A DNA stretch of 5,280 nucleotides, from positions 1 through 5,280 of the forward strand of contig CAMAUH010000324.1 in NCBI GenBank assembly GCA_945861365.1. The letters are read 5' to 3'. The first letter of the stretch is position 1; each line of letters starts with the position of its first letter. This DNA is from Candidatus Kuenenia stuttgartensis. GTDB lineage: Bacteria; Planctomycetota; UBA1135; UBA2386. Position numbers and translations under genes: made by a program. Of the stretch, positions 1-5,280 are shown piece by piece. The notes under the pieces were generated by a model. That model did not search any database, had not been told where the DNA came from, and was given only the letters and a program-made list of their open reading frames with translations.

Positions 1-485
1 GGTCGCAGCAGGAAGGGGCCGCCGCGCGCGTGCTGCTGCTCGGCGGTGGCGAGGTCGCCGCCGCGGCGCTGCAGTGCGCGGCGCCGGCCGCACCGCCGCT
101 GCCGCCGACGGTGCCGCTGCGCCGTTCCGGGGCGCGCGTGCTGATCACCGACGGCCTGTGGCCGGAGGATCCGGCCCCGCTCGTGCACACGCTGCTCGGC
201 GGCTGCACGCGCATGCTGTGCCTGCAGCTGCTCGATCCGTGGGAACTGGCGCCGACGGTCGGCAGTGCCTTGTCGCTGGTCGACTGCGAACGCGACGCGC
301 GCGCCGAACTGCTGCTCGATGCCCGTACCGTCGCGGCCTACCGCGATCGGTTGCAGCGCCTGTGCGAAGGGCTGCGTGCGATGGTCACCGCCGGGGGTGG
401 CGTGCACGTGCTGCTGACGGCCGACACGCTGGCGACGATGTGTGCGAGCCATCTGCTGCCGGCCGGCGTGGTGGAGCCCGCATGA
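1..485 (+). CDS. DUF58 domain protein, C-terminal part (5' end outside window)
   Basis: The reading frame is open from the first base (first full codon at 3) to TGA at 483-485, so about 160 C-terminal residues are present and the true start lies upstream. The sequence fits the C-terminal half of DUF58 proteins, a degenerate VWA-like fold. A hydrophobic strand ends in Asp (RVLITDGLWPED, Asp codon 150-152), where VWA folds place the last metal-site Asp. It is followed by a strand LCLQLLDPWE, then the family's tail: LVDCERD, an ELLLD strand, the helix AAYRDRLQRL, a strand GVHVLLTAD and the end HLLPAGVVEPA. No membrane helix is seen in this part. DUF58 proteins are typically encoded between a MoxR ATPase and BatA-type VWA proteins, as fits here. 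The biochemical role is unknown; a partner role for MoxR is inferred. Its stop overlaps the next start by 4 bases (ATGA). Confidence 0.85.
   Translation, partial: SQQEGAAARVLLLGGGEVAAAALQCAAPAAPPLPPTVPLRRSGARVLITDGLWPEDPAPLVHTLLGGCTRMLCLQLLDPWELAPTVGSALSLVDCERDARAELLLDARTVAAYRDRLQRLCEGLRAMVTAGGGVHVLLTADTLATMCASHLLPAGVVEPA
473..476 (+). promoter_or_regulatory. Ribosome binding site of the BatA-like gene
   Basis: GGAG lies 5 bases before the ATG at 482, inside the last codons of the DUF58 gene. Its spacing is good for a Shine-Dalgarno site. It supports 482 as the start rather than any earlier codon in the same frame, where a longer reading frame runs back to 74 but only by overlapping the DUF58 gene. 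Confidence 0.6.
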
Positions 486-2254
486 CGTTCACCGCCCCGC
501 TCGGCTTGCTGGCGCTGCTCGCCGTGCCGGCGGTGCTGTGGCTGCACCTGTTCCGCACGCGCTTGCCCGAACGCGCGGTCGCCGGGTTGTTCCTGTTCCC
601 GACGCAGACGCTGATCGCCGGGGCCGGTCGCACGCGCACGCGGCTGTTGCGCACGGCATCGCTGTGGCTCGAGCTGCTGGCGGCGGTGCTGCTGGCGCTG
701 TGGCTCGGCGGGTTGTCGTTCGGCGGGCGCGGCAGTCGCCACGTCGTGTTCGTGCTCGACGACTCGGCTTCGATGGTGGCCAGCGGCAACCTCGACCGCG
801 CCCTGCTGCGCACGCGCGAGCGCGTCGGCGAACTCGGCAGCGCCGATTTCGTCACGGTGCTGCGCACCGGTCCGCGGCCAGCGCTGCTGCTCGGTCCGCG
901 CGCGCGGGCGGCCGATCTGGTGCCGGCGCTGCAGGGCTGGCAGCCGCGGCAGGTGCGGCACGACTTCACGCCGTCGCTCGACCTCGCCCGCGAACTCGCC
1001 GGCGCCGACGGCGAAGTGGTGTTCGTCACCGACGCGCCGCTGCCGGTCGGCAACGACGACGTGTCGCTGCTCGCGGTCGGCGTGGCCGCACCCAACTGTG
1101 CGCTGCTGACGGCGGGCCGTTCGCCGCGCAGCGATGGCCTTGGCGAGGAACTGCGCGCGCAGGTGGCCGCGTTCGGGGCGCAAGCGACCACGACGTTGAC
1201 GCTGTTCGATGGCGAGCGCCAACTGCATGCGCAGCGCGTCGAGTTCCGCGACGGGCTGGCCACGGTCGCGGTGCCGCTGCCGGCCGGCGTCGACGTGCTG
1301 CGCGTGCAGCTCGCCGCCGATGCCCAGCCGCTCGACGACGTCGCGTGGCTGCTGCCCGAACCCGAGCGCGTGGTCGGCCTGTGCGACCAGTTGCCGCCGG
1401 AGCGTTCGCGGGCGCTGGCGATCGACCGCTTGCTGGCAGCACTGCCCGGCGTGCGCGCCGAAGGCGACTCGCGCGCCGCCCAGTTGCTGTTGCGTGAACG
1501 GCCCGGCGTGGTCGCTGCGGGGCAACTCGAAGTGGTGCTGCCGGTGCGAGCACCGGACGCCGAGGCGCTGCCTTGGAAGGGGCCGTTCGTCGTCGACCGC
1601 GCGCATCCGTGGCTGCAGGACGTGGCGCTGCAGGGCGTCGTGTGGGTCGCAGCGCCGAGCGAGTTGCCGGGCCGCGTGCTGATCGCGGCGGGCGCGCGCA
1701 CGCTGGCCAGCGAGGAGCCGCTCGACGTCGGCCAGCGGCTGTGGCTCGCGATCGATGCTGCGACCGGCAACCTCGTGCGCGCGCCGGATTGGCCGGTGCT
1801 GTGGAGCAACCTCGCCGCGCAGGCGCGGCTCGCGGTGCCGGGCGCCGAAGCGGTGCAGGTGCCGCTCGGTGGCGAAGCGCGCTATCGCCGCAGCCAGGCC
1901 GAACGCGAACTGCGCGAGGGCGCGCCGGCGGCGCTGGTGTTGGTCGCGCCCGATGGTTCGCGGCGTCCGGCGGGGCCCGAGGCGGCGGTCGCGTTCGTGC
2001 TCGAGCAGCCCGGCGTGCACCGGCTGCTCGGTGCCGACGACCGGCTGCTCGCGCGTTTCGCCGCGCGCTTCCTCGATGCCGACGAGAGCGACCTGCGCGG
2101 CCTGCAGACCGTGCAGCGCCGCGGCGTGCGCGACCCGGGCAGCGACCGCGACCTCGTCGTGCGCGACACCGCGTGGGAACGCCGCGTGCTGGCGTTGCTG
2201 CTGCTCGCCTGCGTGCTCGCCGATTGGTGGCTGCTGCAGCGGAGGGGCGCGTGA
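482..2254 (+). CDS. BatA-like membrane protein with VWA domain
   Basis: 590 residues. The start is ATG 482, overlapping the DUF58 stop (ATGA) and preceded by GGAG. The N-terminus is the BatA-type double membrane segment: helix 1 at about residues 5-24 (TAPLGLLALLAVPAVLWLHL), an Arg-rich loop, and helix 2 at about 61-80. A VWA domain follows from about 86, with the metal-site motif DDSAS (Asp93, Ser95, Ser97), a candidate third-loop Thr163 in HDFTPSLD, and Asp184 in VFVTD. After it comes a beta-rich region and then an extended region. There, residues 420-444 (LWLAIDAATGNLVRAPDWPV and on to SNL) match the conserved BatA-family segment that reads roughly 'D..rSnL...pdwPvL..Nl'. A last helix at about 568-585 ends in QRRGA. 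The Arg-rich loop and tail suggest that the VWA domain is extracytoplasmic. It likely works with the DUF58 neighbour, the next VWA protein and an expected MoxR ATPase; its substrate is unknown. It is longer than classical BatA (about 330 residues) because of the region after the VWA domain. Confidence 0.85.
   Translation: MTFTAPLGLLALLAVPAVLWLHLFRTRLPERAVAGLFLFPTQTLIAGAGRTRTRLLRTASLWLELLAAVLLALWLGGLSFGGRGSRHVVFVLDDSASMVASGNLDRALLRTRERVGELGSADFVTVLRTGPRPALLLGPRARAADLVPALQGWQPRQVRHDFTPSLDLARELAGADGEVVFVTDAPLPVGNDDVSLLAVGVAAPNCALLTAGRSPRSDGLGEELRAQVAAFGAQATTTLTLFDGERQLHAQRVEFRDGLATVAVPLPAGVDVLRVQLAADAQPLDDVAWLLPEPERVVGLCDQLPPERSRALAIDRLLAALPGVRAEGDSRAAQLLLRERPGVVAAGQLEVVLPVRAPDAEALPWKGPFVVDRAHPWLQDVALQGVVWVAAPSELPGRVLIAAGARTLASEEPLDVGQRLWLAIDAATGNLVRAPDWPVLWSNLAAQARLAVPGAEAVQVPLGGEARYRRSQAERELREGAPAALVLVAPDGSRRPAGPEAAVAFVLEQPGVHRLLGADDRLLARFAARFLDADESDLRGLQTVQRRGVRDPGSDRDLVVRDTAWERRVLALLLLACVLADWWLLQRRGA
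2241..2247 (+). promoter_or_regulatory. Strong ribosome binding site of the large VWA gene
   Basis: GGAGGGG lies at the very end of the BatA-like gene. Its GGAGG core ends 5 bases before the GTG at 2251. This near-consensus Shine-Dalgarno site decides the start: the frame is open back to 1573, but only this GTG has such a site. It also gives the 4-base GTGA overlap typical of coupled genes and a protein that begins directly with a membrane helix. Confidence 0.75.
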
Positions 2255-4980
2255 TCCGGTTCGTGCATCCCGAAGCGCTGCTGTTGCTGCCGTTCGCGGC
2301 GTTGCTGCTGCGCACGGCGCTGTGGCCGCGGCCGCTGCTCGGTTGCCTGCGGTGGGGCGCGCTGCTGCTGGTCGCACTGCTGCTCGCCGAGCCGACCTGG
2401 CCGGGGCAGGCCGATGGCCGCGACATCGTGCTGGTCGTCGATCGTTCGCGGTCGATGCCGGACGACAGTGCGACGAAGGCCCGCGAGATCGCGACCGCGA
2501 TCGAGAAGGTGCAGTTGCCCGGCGATCGCCTCGGCGTGGTGGCGTTCGGCAGCAGCCCGGTGGTGACCGCGGTGCCGCAGGCGCCGCTGGTGTGGCCGGA
2601 GACGGCGCGGCCGGTCGATCCGGATGGCAGCGACCTCGCGGCCGCGGTGGCGGCGGGGCTCGCGTTGGTGCCGCCGGGCCGGCAGGGCTCGCTGCTGGTG
2701 CTAAGCGACGGCAACCACACCGGCGCCGACCTCGACGCGGTCGCGCGCGCGGCGCGGCGCGCGGGGCTGCGCGTCGACACGCAGTTGCTGGCGCGCGCGC
2801 CCGGCGCGGACGTCGCCGTCGCCGACGTGTCGGTGCCGGGCCAGGTCGGCGTCGGTGAACCGTTCGCGGCCGCGGCGGTGGTCATCGCCGAACAGGCCGG
2901 CAGCACGCACTGGCGGCTCGTCGTCGACGGCGAGGTCGTGCGGCAGGGCGATGCCGAACTGCCCGCGGGGCGCTCGGTGCTGCAGTTCCGCCACGCGCTG
3001 CCGACGGCGGGCCAGCACGAGGTCGCCGTCGAGATCGCGCGCGCTGGCGATGCGCGGCCGCAGAACGATCGCGGGCTGGCGGTCGTGCGCGCTGCGGCAC
3101 CGCCGCGCGTGCTGTGCGTGACCCCCGGCGGTCGCGAGGACCGCTTGACGCGTTCGCTGCGCGCGGCCGGGCACGATGTCGTCGTCAGCGCGCCGAACGT
3201 GGCCCCGCTGACCCTCGCCGGGCTCGATCCGTTCCGCGCCGTGGTGCTCGAAGACGTCGCCGCCAACGAACTGCCGGTCGGCGCGATGACGGCGCTTTCG
3301 CGTTCGGTGCGCGACCTCGGCACCGGCCTCTTGATGACCGGTGGCAAGGCGAGCTTCGGCATCGGCGGCTACCACAAGAGCACGCTCGAGGAAGTGCTGC
3401 CGGTGACGATGGAGATCCGCGAGCAGCAGCGGCGCTTCGGCCTCGCGATGGTGATCGCGCTCGATCGCTCGGGGTCGATGCAGGCCGATGCCGGCGGCGA
3501 GACGAAGATGCAGCTCGCCGACAAGGGCGCTGCCACCGCGATCGAGTTGCTGTCGCCGATCGATTCGCTGGCGCTGCTGGCGGTCGATACCGCCGCACAC
3601 GTCGTGGCGCCGCTGCAGCCGGTCGACGATCGCGCCGAACTGGCGGCGCTCGCGCGCAGCATCGAGTCGAGCGGCGGCGGCATCTACGTCGGCACGGCGC
3701 TGCACGCGGCCGCCGAGGAACTGGCTGGCGCGCCGCAGCAGAACAAGCACATCGTGCTGTTCGCCGATGCTTCCGACAGCGAGGAGCCCGACGACTACCT
3801 GACGTTCGTGCCCGCACTGGTGCAGGCCGGCGTCACGGTGTCGGTGATCGGCCTCGGTGCTGAGACCGACAGCGATGGCGCTTTGCTGCAGGAGATCGCC
3901 AAGCTCGGCAACGGCCGCTGCCAGTTCGTCGCCGACGCCACCGACCTGCCGCGCGTGTTCGCGCAGGAGACGATCCAGGTGGCCCGTTCGTCGATGGTGG
4001 AGGAACCGACGGCGGTCGCCAGCCGCCCCGAACTGGCGCTGCTCGGCGACATGCCGACGCCGTTCCCGCAGGTCGGCGGCTACTCGCTGGCGTGGCCGCG
4101 GCCGCGCGCCGAGGTCGGCCTCGTCACGATCGACGACCAGCAGGCGCCGCTGCTGGCGCACTGGCAGGTCGGGCTCGGCCGCGCCGCGGCGTTCCTCGGC
4201 GAAGCGGACGGGCCGCTCAGCGGCGGGCTCGCCAGCTGGGAGCGCTACGGCGATTGCTTCGGCACGCTGCTGCGCTGGTTGTGCGGCGGGCAGACGCCGG
4301 GCCTGTTCGTCGACGGCCATCGCGAGGGCGCGGTCGGCGTCTATTCGCTCGAGGTCGATGGCAGCGACGCGGCGCGCCTCGACACCGTGCGCGGCGTGTT
4401 GTCGCGGCCCGATGGCACCACCGAGGACCTGGTGTTCGAACGCGTCGAACCCGGCCGGCTGGTCGTGCGCGCGCCGCTGCGCGGCATCGGCGTGCACCGC
4501 GCCGCCGTGCAGGTCGGTGGGGAGACGGTGCGCATGCCGCCCTTGTGCCTGCCGTACTCGCCGGAATGGGCGCCCGCGTTCGATGCGCGCGCCGGCGAAC
4601 GCACGCTGCGCTCGCTGGCCCGCGCGACTGGCGGCAGCTTCGGTGCCGGCATCGACGAACTGGTCGCCGGGGCGCGGCGCAGCACCGGGGCGTTCGAGCT
4701 GGGGCCGCCGCTGGCGATCGCGCTGGTGTTGCTGCTGCTGCTCGAGATCGCGCTGCGGCGTTGGCAGGTGACGGTGCCGGTGCCGGGGTGGTTGCGGCGG
4801 CGTCGGCCGCTGGCCGCGCCCGTGGTCGACGGCGGCGGCGCGGCCGCGGTGACCGTGGTGGCGCAGCGCGAGCCCGCCGCACCGGCCGCGGTGGTGGAGT
4901 CGAAGGCCGTGCCGCCGAGCGAGCCGACCGATGGCATGCTCGGGGCACTGTCGCGCGCCAAGAAGCGCGCGGGGCGGTGA
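2251..4980 (+). CDS. Large membrane protein with two VWA domains and a split GATase-like fold
   Basis: 909 residues from GTG 2251, which overlaps the previous stop (GTGA). Domains in order: membrane helices at about 9-24 and 33-46; VWA1 at about 57-200, with Asp64, Ser66 and Ser68 in DRSRSM, Ser127 in DGSDL and Asp153 in VLSDG; a beta-sandwich at about 203-283, ending in the QNDRGLAVV strand; the first half of a GATase-like fold at about 285-390 (VLCVTPGGRED, then LLMTGGKASFGIGGY at 360-374); VWA2 at about 396-565, with Asp405, Ser407 and Ser409 in DRSGSM, Thr482 and Asp506 in LFADASDSEEP; a second GATase-like half at about 595-680 (PLLAHWQVGLGRAAAF, then WERYGDCFGTLLRWL); a beta region; a helix at about 818-835; and a 74-residue basic, Ala/Pro-rich tail. 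The fold is known for class I glutamine amidotransferases, but no nucleophile Cys is visible, so catalysis is unlikely. Topology suggests that both VWA domains lie outside the cytoplasm. A role as a MoxR-linked scaffold or metal-dependent binding protein is inferred; the ligand is unknown. Confidence 0.85.
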   Translation: MIRFVHPEALLLLPFAALLLRTALWPRPLLGCLRWGALLLVALLLAEPTWPGQADGRDIVLVVDRSRSMPDDSATKAREIATAIEKVQLPGDRLGVVAFGSSPVVTAVPQAPLVWPETARPVDPDGSDLAAAVAAGLALVPPGRQGSLLVLSDGNHTGADLDAVARAARRAGLRVDTQLLARAPGADVAVADVSVPGQVGVGEPFAAAAVVIAEQAGSTHWRLVVDGEVVRQGDAELPAGRSVLQFRHALPTAGQHEVAVEIARAGDARPQNDRGLAVVRAAAPPRVLCVTPGGREDRLTRSLRAAGHDVVVSAPNVAPLTLAGLDPFRAVVLEDVAANELPVGAMTALSRSVRDLGTGLLMTGGKASFGIGGYHKSTLEEVLPVTMEIREQQRRFGLAMVIALDRSGSMQADAGGETKMQLADKGAATAIELLSPIDSLALLAVDTAAHVVAPLQPVDDRAELAALARSIESSGGGIYVGTALHAAAEELAGAPQQNKHIVLFADASDSEEPDDYLTFVPALVQAGVTVSVIGLGAETDSDGALLQEIAKLGNGRCQFVADATDLPRVFAQETIQVARSSMVEEPTAVASRPELALLGDMPTPFPQVGGYSLAWPRPRAEVGLVTIDDQQAPLLAHWQVGLGRAAAFLGEADGPLSGGLASWERYGDCFGTLLRWLCGGQTPGLFVDGHREGAVGVYSLEVDGSDAARLDTVRGVLSRPDGTTEDLVFERVEPGRLVVRAPLRGIGVHRAAVQVGGETVRMPPLCLPYSPEWAPAFDARAGERTLRSLARATGGSFGAGIDELVAGARRSTGAFELGPPLAIALVLLLLLEIALRRWQVTVPVPGWLRRRRPLAAPVVDGGGAAAVTVVAQREPAAPAAVVESKAVPPSEPTDGMLGALSRAKKRAGR
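4976..4980 (+). promoter_or_regulatory. Possible weak ribosome binding site of the last gene
   Basis: GGTGA, which includes the stop of the large VWA gene, ends 4 bases before ATG 4985. It matches the downstream part of an extended Shine-Dalgarno sequence (AGGAGGTGAT), and GGGG at 4971-4974 lies just before it. It is weaker than the site before 2251, so translation may depend on ribosomes finishing the upstream gene. Confidence 0.35.
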
Positions 4981-4984
4981 GCGT

Positions 4985-5280
4985 ATGGTCGACGCGGCTG
5001 CCATCGCGCCGGTGCGCACGCTGTCGCCGTCGTGGCACGTGCTGCTCGCGTGGGCGCTCGGGCCAGGTGTCTACCTGGCGCTCGCCGCCGCGTACGGCCT
5101 CGGCTGGTTGCCCCTCGAGTTCCCGCCGGTTCTCTTCACCGCCATGGTGCTGCTCTACCTGCACGTCGCCAGCGCGTTCGCGACCCTGGTGCTGCTGTGG
5201 GATCGCGCGGTGCGGCGCACGGCGGAGTTCTGGTGGCTGGGGCTGTACTGGCTGCTCGTCGCGGCGTTCCTGGTGGCGAC
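4985..5280 (+). CDS. Multi-helix membrane protein of unknown family (3' end outside window)
   Basis: The frame from ATG 4985 stays open to the window end, giving 98 full residues with no stop. The protein is strongly hydrophobic and Trp/Leu-rich. Three membrane helices are visible: about residues 18-42 (from HVLLAWALG to GLGWL), about 46-72 (FPPVLFTAMVLLYLHVASAF and on) and about 82-98 (FWWLGLYWLLVAAFLVA, running off the end). The short linker WDRAVRRTAEF between helices 2 and 3 is basic and so probably cytoplasmic, which puts the N-terminus inside as well. I do not recognise the family. The gene starts 4 bases after the large VWA gene, so it is probably in the same transcript and may be a membrane partner of the VWA proteins. 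The overlapping GTGA at 4977 opens another frame, but it encodes a Cys/Ser/Arg-rich, non-protein-like sequence, whereas this frame shows regular helices. It is real with fair certainty; the function is unknown. Confidence 0.7.
   Translation, partial: MVDAAAIAPVRTLSPSWHVLLAWALGPGVYLALAAAYGLGWLPLEFPPVLFTAMVLLYLHVASAFATLVLLWDRAVRRTAEFWWLGLYWLLVAAFLVA

Noticed and set aside
74..481. An in-frame upstream extension of the BatA-like gene to ATG 74.
   Set aside because: It would overlap the DUF58 gene almost wholly, and its translation is Arg/Ala-rich and shadow-like. The family N-terminus (double membrane helix) begins right at ATG 482, which has a GGAG site.
1573..2250. An in-frame upstream extension of the large VWA gene.
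   Set aside because: The translation is an Arg/Ala/Gly-rich shadow of the BatA-like gene. GTG 2251 has GGAGGGG at ideal spacing and begins directly with the membrane helix.
338..2377. A 679-codon open frame on the minus strand (and similar long minus-strand frames at 1026-3362 and 2701-5019).
   Set aside because: At this GC content stops are rare in every frame. The translations are rich in Arg, Ala, Gln and His without domains or helices, they lie antisense to genes with clear VWA motifs, and they have no plausible companion genes.
2521..2530. The perfect palindrome GGCGATCGCC, with a second GCGATCGC at 4714-4721, considered as HIP1-like repeats or operator sites.
   Set aside because: There are only two copies in the window, both inside coding sequence that encodes normal domain residues. 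Such octamers are expected by chance in DNA this rich in GCG and CGC.
4977..5280. An alternative last gene starting at the overlapping GTGA (4977).
   Set aside because: This frame is also open, but it gives a Cys/Ser/Arg-rich sequence with no hydrophobic helices. The ATG 4985 frame gives three regular membrane helices and GC-rich third positions.

Overview
The window is a gene-dense, very GC-rich stretch (roughly 70-75 % G+C judged by eye, with third codon positions almost all G or C). It is coding from end to end on the + strand. It holds the 3' end of one gene, two complete genes and the 5' end of a fourth. Consecutive genes overlap by 4 bases (ATGA, then GTGA) or are separated by 4 bases, so this looks like a single, translationally coupled transcript. 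No RNA gene, mobile element, CRISPR array, terminator or non-coding stretch longer than 4 bases is visible.

Layout: (1) up to 485, the C-terminal part of a DUF58-family protein, a degenerate von Willebrand A (VWA)-like fold that is normally encoded next to a MoxR AAA+ ATPase. (2) 482-2254, a 590-residue BatA-type membrane protein with two N-terminal membrane helices, a VWA domain with a DxSxS metal site, a long extracytoplasmic region and a C-terminal helix. (3) 2251-4980, a 909-residue membrane-anchored protein with two VWA domains; the second appears inserted into a glutamine-amidotransferase-like (GATase-like) fold that lacks a visible catalytic Cys. (4) 4985 to the window end, the start of a multi-helix membrane protein I do not recognise.

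The order DUF58, BatA-like, large VWA/GATase-like matches the widespread MoxR/DUF58/VWA (Bat-type) clusters. A MoxR ATPase gene is therefore expected just upstream, outside the window. Known MoxR/VWA pairs act as chaperone-like systems in which the ATPase works with VWA proteins to mature or remodel target proteins, but the function of this large-VWA variant is not established. Basic residues near the membrane helices suggest that the VWA domains of genes 2 and 3 face away from the cytoplasm, with short (gene 2) or about 70-residue (gene 3) basic tails inside.

Organism: the very high GC and the large VWA/GATase-like protein recall Planctomycetota or other high-GC environmental lineages such as Myxococcota, Acidobacteriota or Gemmatimonadota. 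This is an inference from style and architecture; no marker gene is present. I see no defence, toxin or other exotic system. The most interesting points are the domain-inside-domain architecture of gene 3, the unidentified membrane protein that follows it, and the basic C-terminal tail of gene 3.
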